NCBI GenBank assembly: GCA_021818715.1
Contig: JAKATN010000012.1
Coordinates: forward strand, 1,326 to 33,369
Reading direction: 5' to 3'
Source: Thermoplasmata archaeon
GTDB taxonomy: Archaea; Thermoplasmatota; Thermoplasmata; Thermoplasmatales; Thermoplasmataceae
Length of the DNA: 32,044 bases
Both the position numbers and the translations under genes were made by a program. Positions within the stretch are counted from its first letter, which is position 1. The number at the start of each line of letters is the position of its first letter. Positions 1-8,583 of this stretch are shown here, piece after piece. The notes beneath the pieces are model-generated. The model worked only from the letters and a program-made list of their open reading frames with translations, made no database searches and had not been told where the DNA came from.

Positions 1-252
1 GTGATCAACGGTGCAACAAATAAGGTAATAGGTACAATAACGGTAGGATCATATCCAATTGGAGTCTCCTATGACCACAGAAACGGGTATGTGTACGTTA
101 CAAGTTCTTTTTCTGACAGCGTATCCGTGATCAACGGTGCAACAAATAAGGTAATAGGTACAATAACGGTAGGATCATATCCAATTGGAGTCTCCTATGA
201 CCACAGAAACGGGTATGTGTACGTTACAAGTTCTTTTTCTGACAGCGTATCC
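1..252 (+). repeat. Two identical 126-bp tandem repeats
   Basis: Bases 1-126 and 127-252 are identical, while all later repeats of the same gene differ at many positions. This indicates a very recent duplication or gene conversion of one propeller blade (42 codons, in frame). More identical copies may lie to the left of the window. Confidence 0.93.
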
Positions 253-1143
253 GTGATCAACGGTGCAACCAATACTGTGATAGATACAATAACGGTAGGA
301 TCAAGCCCAGAGGGAGTCTCCTTTGACTCCAGCAACGGATACGTGTATGTTGCAAATTCTTATTCTGACAGCGTATCCGTGATCAACGGTACGACAAATA
401 AGGTAATAGATACAATAGGTGTCGGCTTATATCCAGAGGGAGTCTCCTTTGACTCCAGCAACGGATACGTGTATGTTGCAAATTCTAGCAGCGTATCAGT
501 GATCAACGGTGCAACCAATACTGTGATAGATACAATAGCGGTTGGATCAGGTCCAGGGGGTGTCTCTTTTGACCCCAGCAACGGGTACGTGTATGTTGCA
601 AATTTTTATTCTAACATTGTATCAGTAATCAACGGTGCGACCAATACCGTGATAGGTAACATAGCGGTTGGATCGGGACCACATGGAATATCCTTTGACT
701 CCAGCAACGGATATTTGTATATTGCAAATTCTTATTCTAACAGCGTATCAGTGATCAACGGTGCAACTAATACAGTGATAGGTAACATTGCAGTTGGACC
801 AGAAATTGGAGGAGAACCCCTAGGTATATCCTTTGACTCCAGCAACGGATACGTGTACGTTACAAATTATGCTTCTAACAGCGTATCAGTGATCAACGGT
901 GCGACCAATACCGTGATAGGTAACATAGCGGTTGTTTCAACTCCATATGGAGTGTCCTGTGACCCCAGCAACGGGTATGTGTACGTTGCAAATTATTATC
1001 CTGGAACAGTCAGTATAATTGCCGCACCAACTGCAACATCAGAATCAGGAATATCTAGCACTGAGCTATACAGTATTATTGGGGCAGTTGCGGTAGTTGC
1101 GGTAATCGGATCAGCGCTAACAATTATGGGGAAGAAGAGGTAA
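1..1143 (+). CDS. YVTN-repeat beta-propeller surface protein (5' end outside window)
   Basis: The reading frame is open from the first base and begins inside a repeat, so the true N-terminus is almost certainly upstream of the window. Eight tandem repeats of about 42 residues follow (DNA starts at 1, 127, 253, 379, 499, 625, 751 and 889). Each carries the YVTN-family signature NGYVYV(A/T)N followed by SVSVINGATN, which forms one blade of a seven- or eight-bladed propeller. Repeat 4 is two residues short and repeat 7 has a four-residue insertion. The C-terminus has a hydrophobic helix (about residues 352-375) followed by GKKR, a typical tail anchor of an archaeal surface protein facing outward. 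The protein is probably extracellular, in adhesion or S-layer-associated binding; the ligand is unknown. The family assignment is firm, the role is inference. Confidence 0.88.
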   Translation: MINGATNKVIGTITVGSYPIGVSYDHRNGYVYVTSSFSDSVSVINGATNKVIGTITVGSYPIGVSYDHRNGYVYVTSSFSDSVSVINGATNTVIDTITVGSSPEGVSFDSSNGYVYVANSYSDSVSVINGTTNKVIDTIGVGLYPEGVSFDSSNGYVYVANSSSVSVINGATNTVIDTIAVGSGPGGVSFDPSNGYVYVANFYSNIVSVINGATNTVIGNIAVGSGPHGISFDSSNGYLYIANSYSNSVSVINGATNTVIGNIAVGPEIGGEPLGISFDSSNGYVYVTNYASNSVSVINGATNTVIGNIAVVSTPYGVSCDPSNGYVYVANYYPGTVSIIAAPTATSESGISSTELYSIIGAVAVVAVIGSALTIMGKKR

Positions 1144-1289
1144 TACCTCTTCTAAAGTTCTTGTTGTGGCGCTATTCGATTAGAAGAATACTTGCACAGT
1201 GGTCTTCCGCATAAAACAGTCAAATCGCCACTTTCATAATAGAAAGTAGAAAGAATTAACCGCAGGCTTTGGAAAAAATTCAACCGGCG

Positions 1290-1563
1290 TTGACACAGGA
1301 AATTAAGAAATGATGTCCGATCCCTTATCTCACTTTCGATCTTTGGACCGGAGAGGTTGTACCATTGCCGGAATAGGAGAATCTTCACCATTAGAACTGG
1401 ATCTTAATTTGGTCTTCCACCATTCTCTTTACCGCTTGTCAAGAGATCAGCATTATCGGTCTGATCCTTTCAAAGTCAATGCGAACTGCTATTCCTATGA
1501 GAAGATCCCCAAGTGCCCCAATTTCCTGTACAATTCAGATAAACCGGTGTGGTAAAATTCCAT
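1290..1563 (-). pseudogene. Decayed IS5-like transposase fragment (N-terminal part)
   Basis: On the minus strand an ATG at 1563 starts a frame reading MEFYHTGLSELYRKLG and, further on, RIDFERIRPIM, which stops at 1439-1441. The similarity continues in another frame as ENGGRPN, an in-frame TAA (1404-1406) where such proteins normally have Tyr, then DPVLMVKILLFRQWYNLS and IRDRTSFLNFL. This order (DFERIRP, GGRPN-Y-DPV, QQWYNLSD, IRDRxSFxxFL) is the DUF772-type N-terminal domain of IS5-family transposases. Similarity ends near 1296, and no DDE catalytic region or terminal inverted repeats were seen. At least one frameshift, one nonsense codon and loss of the C-terminal two thirds make it a dead remnant. 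Family identity is recalled from motif order, not from a search. Confidence 0.72.
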
Positions 1564-1761
1564 GTATATTGATCATATGAGTTCATGAAAAATGATTTCA
1601 GTTGAGGTTTTTGGAAAAGCTCTCAATTTATTCAATTGCCTGGTAATTCAGGCATGTTCACTGGTGTTTAACATTTCAGCCTCAAACCTTTTTTTGTGAC
1701 ATCAATTCTATCATGTTGTTAATTGCAATGTGAGTCAAATCTGAATTATACTGGGTACAAC
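1564..1761. other. Non-coding stretch between IS remnant and AGT-EndoV gene
   Basis: Together with the IS remnant this makes a gap of about 600 bp without an intact gene. The stretch is A/T-rich. I see no convincing ORF, RNA gene or strong hairpin in it; it may contain the eroded end of the insertion sequence. Confidence 0.5.
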
Positions 1762-2694
1762 CTATATCTGGTCTGTTTTGGGTCTGCTCATATATATCTC
1801 TCTGACGTATGTGGCTGCATCGTGGGCCTCTTTCGTCAGGTGTATGGCTTTTCTGTCATTCTTGATTGAGTTGACAGAGGTTTTCAGATCGATAAGGTTT
1901 CCGGGGCTGATGTATCTGCCCATGGCAATTCCGGCCACCTCCCTGCCGGATATCAGGACCGATTTATCTCTAACCTCTCCGGAGAGGCTGCTTTTGCCAA
2001 CGCCGATTGTGGCACAATCCCTGTTTAACCCAATGTAAGAAGCCAGTCCGCAGAATCTTGGATGATAAATCCCCTGCCCATCCACCAGCACGGTACCTTC
2101 AAAATCTCCGATTGCACCTAGCATCACGTCACCTTCCCTGTAAGTCAGATAAGTCGGGATATAGGGAAAATTAACCTCCTTGCTATAATAACGGGAATGA
2201 ACAATTCCATCTTCGGCCCACACCAGTGCCGCGTATGCCATTCTGCCGTCGTATGAAACATCCACTGCACCCAGGGGTTCCGTTGCTTCCCCATGGAGTT
2301 CGATCTGATCTGCCATCATGGACTGTTCGTCGGACATGGCGGCCAATGGTCTGCTTGACCTGAATTCTGTAAACCTGATTTTTTCAAAATTGTCTATCTT
2401 TCCATCGGTGACGGATATTCCATCGTTTTCAAGTCTCCCGATCTTTTCCTTCTGCCCGAGGGGGTGTGTGAAGTTTCCAACTTTCCCGTCACTTAGAACT
2501 ACCCGGAAGCATTCAGTCCCTTCGGGATCGGGGTTTTCCGAAAGCATTAACCCAACTGCTCTGGCAGATACGGGATCACCGAGCGCCCTGGCAAGGTCAC
2601 CATAGGTGCACACCATTCCGGATGGTATCTGTCGTACCAGGGAATAGAAATAGTCGTAAAGATTGAAATCTGAGTACCTGCTTTTTGCTGGCAT
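1762..2694 (-). CDS. nfi: Fused O6-alkylguanine-DNA alkyltransferase-like domain and endonuclease V
   Basis: This is a two-domain DNA-repair protein of about 310 aa. Residues about 10-95 form the DNA-binding/active-site domain of an alkyltransferase (IPSGMVCTYGDLA, ARAVGLML). Residues about 130-310 are endonuclease V, which cuts next to deaminated bases: GAVDVSYDGRMAYAA, then YIPTYLTYRE and LVDGQGIYHPRFCGLASYIG carry the expected metal-binding Asp, Glu and Asp. A bifunctional protein of this architecture was described from Ferroplasma acidarmanus. Two oddities: the alkyltransferase PCHR(V) box is ECFRV (Cys62 kept, Pro and His lost), and the endonuclease V SPGH motif reads SPGN (about residue 266). 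The ATG at 2694 is chosen over the GTG at 2700 because a TATA-like ACTTTAATT lies about 26 bp upstream. It is divergent from the MMPL gene. Confidence 0.88.
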   Translation of the reverse strand: MPAKSRYSDFNLYDYFYSLVRQIPSGMVCTYGDLARALGDPVSARAVGLMLSENPDPEGTECFRVVLSDGKVGNFTHPLGQKEKIGRLENDGISVTDGKIDNFEKIRFTEFRSSRPLAAMSDEQSMMADQIELHGEATEPLGAVDVSYDGRMAYAALVWAEDGIVHSRYYSKEVNFPYIPTYLTYREGDVMLGAIGDFEGTVLVDGQGIYHPRFCGLASYIGLNRDCATIGVGKSSLSGEVRDKSVLISGREVAGIAMGRYISPGNLIDLKTSVNSIKNDRKAIHLTKEAHDAATYVREIYMSRPKTDQI

Positions 2695-2753
2695 ATTCAC
2701 GCAGTATCAGCCGAATTAAAGTTTTTACCATATTAGCTATTACCCGACTGCCA

Positions 2754-5700
2754 ATGTTTGAGAAACAGTTCAGATCAATAGCAAAATTCGCGATAAAGAA
2801 CCGGAAGAAGATCATCATTGCCTGGATCATTCTTTTCCTTGTGCTCTCTCCATTTGCAATCGATTTTATCAGCAATACAAATTTCAACTTTGCGAATGGC
2901 CTTGTTACCAAACAGTCCGAGTCATTCAACGCAAACCTCACATTTTCTGAGCAGTTCGGCAGCAGAGCGCAACAAGATCCGACCATGGTGATTGTGACAA
3001 CAGGCACCAATATCAACAACGCTCACGACGCCGCACAGTTGATCGAACTGCAAAATAATCTCACCAGCTACTTTTCCTCACATAATCTCGGATTCCGGAA
3101 ACTGCAGAGCATATTCACAGTTGAGAAGAGCATCCTGTCCAGTGTTACTGGCAATGCCACGCTGCAGCTTAACGGGACAAAGCAGCTAATCGTGAGCGCC
3201 AACAATGCTGTTTATACTCTCATTCCGCAGGCCAACGGCACCGCCAGTTTCTTCTATGGGCTGGTCATGGTTTATTTCCAGCACTTTGTGAAGGACATCG
3301 GCAGCCACGATGTCAGTTACAGCCTCAATGACTCTTATAATTTCACCCGGCAATACATCGCATTCTACGTCACTCCCAATGGGCTATTTACACCGCAGCT
3401 CGCTTATTCGTATATGGACAACCTAACAGGTGTGTGGAACGGGACCGTTAAGCTCGCCAATCCATCAGCTGACAACCTGAGTCTTATGAATTCGGCGCTG
3501 AACACAACAGTGCTAGAGCCTACGCCATTTTCCAGGGATCTTTACAACCTCAGCCATGAAGTTGCTGGTCTAACTGCCATGATAGTTTCAAACATAACAC
3601 TTTACCAGTTTTCGAACCCTTCGCTGTACAAATATGCTCTGGATGAATTTTCCGTTGGCATCATCTCCTCAAATTCGACAATAGATTCAGCAGTTGCACG
3701 GCTTGGGCTAGTTGTTTCCCCGTATACGCTGGTTTATGACGCTTTCAATCTCTCTTCCAGTCCACAGAACAACATTTTCCTCAATTATACTGCCTCTAAT
3801 TTCGTTCTTTATTCCCTGGAGGCTATATTCGCAGGCCAGCCGACAATTAGGGCAAACTCCGGTATTGCACTGGGGTATCTGGATTATCTGCAGAACACGA
3901 CATTACCGGTTTCACAGATTGTACAGGTGGAATTGCAGAAAGGATTCTCCGCTTATCCGTTTGTCCCTAAGTGGTACGTCCTTCATCAGCTTGTGGGGTA
4001 TGATAATTCTACAACTATCATCGAGGCAACATTCTCGAAAAACTTTGGCATAGATCTGGTAAACTCAGTCACTTCCCTTGCAGAAGGGTTTTCCACGCAA
4101 TCTGGATTGCCAGGCAGTTCCTTTTACGTTGCAGGTTCCAGTGCATCTGCCTCCGAATACGAGCAGCAGTCAATGTCTGGATTGGTCACAGCCTTGGTCA
4201 TCGGCATACTTCTGTCTGTGTTAATCGTAGGCATATTTTTCCGGTCTCCGGTTGCCGCACTCATCCCGCTGTCAATTTTCATGCTGTCAGCGATCATATC
4301 AATGGGCCTGGGATATCTGGTATACGACGAGTTTTTCCACAGCCAGGTCTCTTTCATTACCCCAACACTTCTTCTCATTCTGCTTCTCGGTATCACCTCT
4401 GATTACGTCGTTTACATAATGTCCAGGTACCGCAGGGAACTGAGAGTTAATAGTCCTGAGCCGATTGAGGATGCAGGGCAGTGGGCAGGACATGCGGTTT
4501 TCACTTCCGGAATAACCGTGGCTGCCTCATACATGATTCTCTGGTTGGCTAACGTGCCTCTTTTCAGTGATGCAGGGATAACAAATGCCATCGGAGTCAC
4601 CGTGACAATCATTCTTGCAAACACTTTCCTGATAGCACTGCTGCAGATCCTTAAGGACCGCATATTCTGGCCTTCAAAACCGGGTGAAATGACACATGCT
4701 TCATTCGAAAGGCCGATGAGCAGGATTGCAGGTGTAGTTACTACTCACAAATACCAGTTCATGGCGATATTCGTGGTAATCTCCCTATTAGGGATATACG
4801 TGTACGCAGTTACGCCAACCGGGCTTGACATATTTGCACTACTGCCAAACAACAGCAGCACTCAGGCAGTCCAGGCTGTTAACTCTTCCTTCAACGGCGA
4901 TTTCTTTGAGAGGAACTACATGATCCTGGAAATGCCTTCCCCCATCTACCAGAATGTTTCTGGTAATATCACGTATAACAATACAGAGATGACCCATATC
5001 ACGCAGGTCGAGGACCTTCTTCTGAACCAGTCGCAGATATCACAAGTCTATGGCCCAAGTTATCCGTACGGGTACTATCAGAACTGGTCGCTGTCAAACA
5101 TAACTGGGTCTGACATTAATCATTACACCAATCCATATACTTCCATGATCCTGTCTTATTTTGGGAACAATTCAAGGTACGCCATAATATACTACCAGAC
5201 ATCCGCACTGGCATATTCACCATACATCACGAATGCCATGAACGGGATTGATCAGAAGGTGGCAGCACTTGGATCTGCGGACGGCTTTCAGTATTACAAC
5301 GGCGGCCTCTCACAGGGATTGACCGACGCCAACTCCTACAGCCATTCTGCTTACAACGAGATAGTTCCCCTGATTGTCATAACTGTTGCGATAATTCTGC
5401 TTATCCAGCTGAGTTCGCTTCTCACACCAGTACGGCTGCTGATAATGGTTCTTGCAATGGTGGTGTTCTCGCTCGCACTGACTTACATATACTTCTTCTA
5501 CATTCTTTCGCTTCCGGTCATAATTTTCCTGCCGATGTTCGTTTTTGTCACTCTGCTGGCTGTTGGGCTGGACTATGACATATTCATGATTACCAGAGTG
5601 AGGGAGGAGGTTATCAAGGGATCGAGCACAGATGAAGCAATCCGGAAGAGCGTTTCCGAGAACGGTGGAGTCATAGTTGCGCTCGGGAGCATCCTGTTTG

Positions 5701-5876
5701 TGACATTCTTTGCTCTCAACTTTGCCAATTTCAGCATACTGTCCGAGATTGGTACAGGCCTTGCACTTGGCATATTGCTTGACACGTTCGTAAGCTGGCC
5801 TTTCTTTGTGCCAGCCATCATGACCATAATGGAGAAATACAACTGGTGGCCATCCTCGATCTCTAAGCGTGATTAG
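2754..5876 (+). CDS. MMPL-family RND-superfamily membrane exporter
   Basis: This is a 1040-aa integral membrane protein with the RND repeat plan: one TM helix near the N-terminus (IIIAWIILFLVLSPFAI), a large extracytoplasmic loop rich in N-X-S/T sites, a block of TM helices, a seventh helix starting the second half, a second external loop and five final helices. Each half carries the MMPL signature at the end of its fourth helix: GITSDYVVYIMSRYRREL in the first and AVGLDYDIFMITRVREEV in the second. Such proteins export lipids or hydrophobic compounds using the proton gradient; the substrate here is unknown. I use the ATG at 2754 (MFEKQFRSIAKFA). The in-frame ATG at 2685 would add a poorly matching 23-residue leader and run into the divergent gene's promoter. 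The many glycosylation sequons fit an outward-facing archaeal protein. Confidence 0.9.
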   Translation: MFEKQFRSIAKFAIKNRKKIIIAWIILFLVLSPFAIDFISNTNFNFANGLVTKQSESFNANLTFSEQFGSRAQQDPTMVIVTTGTNINNAHDAAQLIELQNNLTSYFSSHNLGFRKLQSIFTVEKSILSSVTGNATLQLNGTKQLIVSANNAVYTLIPQANGTASFFYGLVMVYFQHFVKDIGSHDVSYSLNDSYNFTRQYIAFYVTPNGLFTPQLAYSYMDNLTGVWNGTVKLANPSADNLSLMNSALNTTVLEPTPFSRDLYNLSHEVAGLTAMIVSNITLYQFSNPSLYKYALDEFSVGIISSNSTIDSAVARLGLVVSPYTLVYDAFNLSSSPQNNIFLNYTASNFVLYSLEAIFAGQPTIRANSGIALGYLDYLQNTTLPVSQIVQVELQKGFSAYPFVPKWYVLHQLVGYDNSTTIIEATFSKNFGIDLVNSVTSLAEGFSTQSGLPGSSFYVAGSSASASEYEQQSMSGLVTALVIGILLSVLIVGIFFRSPVAALIPLSIFMLSAIISMGLGYLVYDEFFHSQVSFITPTLLLILLLGITSDYVVYIMSRYRRELRVNSPEPIEDAGQWAGHAVFTSGITVAASYMILWLANVPLFSDAGITNAIGVTVTIILANTFLIALLQILKDRIFWPSKPGEMTHASFERPMSRIAGVVTTHKYQFMAIFVVISLLGIYVYAVTPTGLDIFALLPNNSSTQAVQAVNSSFNGDFFERNYMILEMPSPIYQNVSGNITYNNTEMTHITQVEDLLLNQSQISQVYGPSYPYGYYQNWSLSNITGSDINHYTNPYTSMILSYFGNNSRYAIIYYQTSALAYSPYITNAMNGIDQKVAALGSADGFQYYNGGLSQGLTDANSYSHSAYNEIVPLIVITVAIILLIQLSSLLTPVRLLIMVLAMVVFSLALTYIYFFYILSLPVIIFLPMFVFVTLLAVGLDYDIFMITRVREEVIKGSSTDEAIRKSVSENGGVIVALGSILFVTFFALNFANFSILSEIGTGLALGILLDTFVSWPFFVPAIMTIMEKYNWWPSSISKRD

Positions 5877-6032
5877 GGCGGTTACAGGCTTCATGCCTGA
5901 AGTCTGTGCCATCTAATCTCTCACTTTTAACGTGTTCGATCAGGGCGTCTTCATTTTCAGGATCGTTCAACGCTGCCCCATTATTCCAATGAAAAGAAAT
6001 TAATAGCTCCCAGCAATGAGACTGCAAGGCCA

Positions 6033-6260
6033 ATGAAAACCTACCTAGACGTGACCTTCTCAAGCGAAGGTGCGAAACCAAGCGAAATCATAAACAGGCT
6101 CAGATCACTTGGATTCAAGCCAATCATAGGCGAGCACGATATGGTGTATGAGTGGGGCAAAAATGCCACCGCAGAAGACTCTATCTGGTTTGCGGACAAG
6201 ATACAGGCCGCAATGGAAGGATTCAAGGTCATGTTCCATATAGAGACGACCAGCGACTAG
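6033..6260 (+). CDS. Small conserved-looking protein, function unknown (75 aa)
   Basis: This is a short soluble protein with no signal peptide or TM helix. It reads like a compact alpha/beta domain: a beta strand (KTYLDVTFSS), a helix (KPSEIINRLRSLGF), a central acidic/aromatic segment (EHDMVYEW) and a helix near the C-terminus (WFADKIQAAMEG) followed by a strand. An AATTAATAG element about 30 bp upstream of the ATG could be its TATA box. It overlaps the convergent RNase P subunit gene by 4 bp. I recognise no family. Codon usage and composition match the neighbours, so it is probably a real gene. Confidence 0.7.
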   Translation: MKTYLDVTFSSEGAKPSEIINRLRSLGFKPIIGEHDMVYEWGKNATAEDSIWFADKIQAAMEGFKVMFHIETTSD

Positions 6261-6574
6261 CGGTAAGGTATCCTCCTGACATTATTGCAGTTCTGGCATG
6301 TCAGGACTATTAAGCCATTGTTCAGTCTCACCATAGAATCTGTTCCGTAAAGGGTGAGGCACTTCTTGCAATATGACCTCTTAATGTTCGCGGGGAGGGT
6401 GATATCCATCCTTTTGGCGATCGCTTCCATAATACCAAGATATCTTCGCGACAGGGTGGGATCGCCGGTTTCCGTTGCAAGCTGAAACAATCCGGTTATC
6501 CTGGTCAGGGCCACCTGCCTGATCTCCTTTTTTCCAGGTTCTCCTGCCGGCTTTCTAATTCTAATCACCAGCAT
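6257..6574 (-). CDS. rnp4: RNase P protein component 4 (Rpp21/Rpr2 family)
   Basis: This is a protein subunit of archaeal RNase P, which trims tRNA 5' leaders and binds the specificity side of the RNase P RNA together with Rpp29. The sequence shows a helical N-terminal half (TRITGLFQLA, YLGIMEAIAKRM) and a zinc ribbon with two Cys pairs, YCKKC and TCQNC, followed by the basic tail NVRRIPYR. The length (105 aa) is normal. I chose the ATG at 6574 (MLVIRIRKPAGEPGK) rather than the TTG at 6601. It overlaps the 3' end of pyrC by 14 bp, so it is the last gene of a queE-pyrC-rnp4 run. Confidence 0.88.
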   Translation of the reverse strand: MLVIRIRKPAGEPGKKEIRQVALTRITGLFQLATETGDPTLSRRYLGIMEAIAKRMDITLPANIKRSYCKKCLTLYGTDSMVRLNNGLIVLTCQNCNNVRRIPYR

Positions 6575-7808
6575 TAATGAACTTCCCGAATCTCTCTTCA
6601 ATCAATTCATAACCGTCTATGGCAATGTTTCCGCCGATTACAACGTGGGAGGGGAAAACAGCACCGAAGCCGTGGAAAGGCGTCACTGGAGTCCTGGAAT
6701 GCAGCCTGTCCTGGTTTATCCTGATCTCGTTGGAGAAATCGACGCACATGAAATCTGCCGAATATCCTTTTTCGATCAATCCTTTCCTGATGCCGAAAAG
6801 CGCATTCGGGAAGGTTGATGATGATGATAGCAGGGTGTCAAGCCCGACAATCTTCCTCCTTACCAGGGCAAGGAACAGCGGCACTCTGGTCTCAACTCCA
6901 ATTATGCCAGATGCGGCATGTGCAAAACCACTTTTGTCCTCTTCCGTGTGTGGCGCATGGTCAGATGACAATATCCTGTATTTCCCGGCAATGTAATTGC
7001 CAAGCAATTCCTCCTGTGATCGGCTGTCCCTGAGAGGCGGATTTACTTTTCCCCATGAGTTTTCCACTTTGCTGTCATTCAGGAGGAGGTGATGAGGTGT
7101 GACCTCAACATCGTAGCCCGCCTCGACTTCCATGGGTGCCGAGAGATGGGCTATTATCCCTCTTTTTACCCCGAAGGAAACCGCATCAGATACTGCAGTT
7201 CTTTCGCATTCCACTGGCCTCGAAAGGTTATGATCCCTGCAGCTCGTTTCTACCATACTGTGGCGATCGAGGCATTTTCCGTCCTCCGCATGAAAGATGA
7301 CGGGTTTTCCGTACTCCTTCAGAAAAACCCTTGCATGTTCGTTCAGTTCCCCTACCGGCAATGCATTGGTGCTCCCGCCAAGGTATATTTTCAGGCCGAA
7401 GCTCCTTTTATCAAGGACGTCCTGATTGCTCCCATTGAACAGGGAATAGAGCCCGAAATCGCAGTATGCCCTGCTGGTTACGGAATCAAGCTTGTTTTCG
7501 AACCTCTCATAGTCAGTGACCGGTGGGATGTTGTTAGGCATATCGATCACGGTTGTTGTTCCACCAAAGAGGGCGGAAGTTGATCCCGATCGAAAATCCT
7601 CCTTCTGCGTTTCCCCCGGGTCCCTGAAGTGGACGTGTATGTCGGTCCCGGCAGGCAGTACAGCATGGGGTAACACAATCTTGACGTCTCCCTTCGTATC
7701 CTTTCCTATTTCCGTTATCACGCCATCCGTCACCCCCACGGCAAGGTCTTCGAACTTCCCGTGGTAATAGAACCTGCCTGAAAACACGGTGTCAGCCAAA
7801 TCAGACAC
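6561..7808 (-). CDS. pyrC: Dihydroorotase
   Basis: Third step of de novo pyrimidine synthesis: cyclisation of N-carbamoyl-aspartate to dihydroorotate by a cytosolic zinc amidohydrolase. Visible motifs: the metal-binding HVHFRDPGETQKEDF near residue 57, the TTTVIDMPNN segment, FHAED, a metal His in IAHLSAP, VTPHHLLL, and the catalytic Asp motif ILSSDHAPHT. The length (415 aa) fits type I dihydroorotases. The start is GTG at 7808, inside the last codons of queE (8-bp overlap), with a purine-rich GAGAGGAAAG just upstream that can act as ribosome binding site. Translational coupling with queE and rnp4 is likely. Confidence 0.95.
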   Translation of the reverse strand: MSDLADTVFSGRFYYHGKFEDLAVGVTDGVITEIGKDTKGDVKIVLPHAVLPAGTDIHVHFRDPGETQKEDFRSGSTSALFGGTTTVIDMPNNIPPVTDYERFENKLDSVTSRAYCDFGLYSLFNGSNQDVLDKRSFGLKIYLGGSTNALPVGELNEHARVFLKEYGKPVIFHAEDGKCLDRHSMVETSCRDHNLSRPVECERTAVSDAVSFGVKRGIIAHLSAPMEVEAGYDVEVTPHHLLLNDSKVENSWGKVNPPLRDSRSQEELLGNYIAGKYRILSSDHAPHTEEDKSGFAHAASGIIGVETRVPLFLALVRRKIVGLDTLLSSSSTFPNALFGIRKGLIEKGYSADFMCVDFSNEIRINQDRLHSRTPVTPFHGFGAVFPSHVVIGGNIAIDGYELIEERFGKFINAGD

Positions 7809-8427
7809 CTTTCCTCTCTCCCCAAATAAGCTTATGCAACTGCGGGAGTACCCTGACGTTTATGCCGTCCCTTATTGCGGATTCCACCAGCCACTTCAAA
7901 TCTGTACCGCCGCATGGCTGGAATATGGCCTCTATGCTACCCAGTCTCCCAAGCCAGTCAACGGCAAAATCATAATCTGCCTGATTCTTTATGACAAACT
8001 TTACGTAGTCCCCATGTTTGAGATACCCTAGATTTCCTGCAAACAGCGAGGACTCTTCACCCGAGGAAGGGGTCTTTATATCCATGTCAAAAAATACGTT
8101 TCTGGTAGCCGCGAACTTTCCAATATTGATCGATCCTGATGTTTCAACAAGGGTTTTCTTCCCGGCTTTCGAAACACCTTGCAGGAACTCCAGTGCCTCC
8201 GCCTGAATAAGCGGCTCTCCGCCTGTGAAGCAGATCCATTCTTCCCATGCTGATGCCGCCCGCGCAACAAGATCATTAAGATCAATTTCAGAGCCCCCGC
8301 TGAAAGAATATGTTGTGTCGCACCAGGTGCACCTGAGGTTGCACCTGTTCGTCCTTACAAAGAACATTGGAAGTCCGGAATACAGGCCTTCCCCTTGAAT
8401 GCTATGGAATGTCTCGGTAATCAGCAA
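7801..8427 (-). CDS. queE: 7-carboxy-7-deazaguanine synthase (radical SAM)
   Basis: Converts 6-carboxytetrahydropterin to 7-carboxy-7-deazaguanine, a step toward preQ0 and, in archaea, archaeosine at tRNA position 15. The N-terminus has the substrate loop FHSIQGEGLYSG and the radical-SAM cluster motif CNLRCTWCDT (CxxxCxxC binding the 4Fe-4S cluster), then CFTGGEPLIQ (the GGEP SAM motif) and VETSGS. The 208-aa length is usual. The only suitable start is a TTG at 8427; a TATA-like stretch (AAACTATTAACC, minus strand) lies about 26 bp upstream, suggesting an almost leaderless message. No other archaeosine gene is in the window. First gene of the queE-pyrC-rnp4 unit. Confidence 0.93.
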   Translation of the reverse strand: MLITETFHSIQGEGLYSGLPMFFVRTNRCNLRCTWCDTTYSFSGGSEIDLNDLVARAASAWEEWICFTGGEPLIQAEALEFLQGVSKAGKKTLVETSGSINIGKFAATRNVFFDMDIKTPSSGEESSLFAGNLGYLKHGDYVKFVIKNQADYDFAVDWLGRLGSIEAIFQPCGGTDLKWLVESAIRDGINVRVLPQLHKLIWGERKGV

Positions 8428-8583
8428 CAGGGGTAAAGTGCCTGGAAGGTTAATAGTTTATCAGAGTGTTGAAGCGATTATCTATGGTTCAACGCCGCAT
8501 GATTTCAAGCAGTGCAATGCTGCACGCTTTGATTATGGATTTTTCCGTGGCATAACTAATAATAACCGCTCTCATTTTTGGTT

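Noticed and set aside
1-1014. Tandem repeats that could be taken for a CRISPR or minisatellite array
   Set aside because: Repeats are 120-138 bp, in frame, without spacers, and encode YVTN propeller blades.
1310-1555. 81-aa plus-strand ORF in the first intergenic gap
   Set aside because: It is antisense to the transposase remnant, which explains the sequence better; no recognisable protein features.
2685-2753. 23-codon upstream extension of the MMPL exporter
   Set aside because: It would start inside the divergent AGT-EndoV gene's promoter, and the residues do not resemble an MMPL N-terminus; the ATG at 2754 is better.
5310-5912. 200-aa minus-strand ORF under the MMPL gene
   Set aside because: Its translation is an unstructured mix of His/Gln/Cys-rich sequence opposite a well-supported membrane protein; a shadow frame.
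7089-7583. 164-aa plus-strand ORF within pyrC
   Set aside because: Antisense to the conserved dihydroorotase motifs; no promoter or ribosome site.
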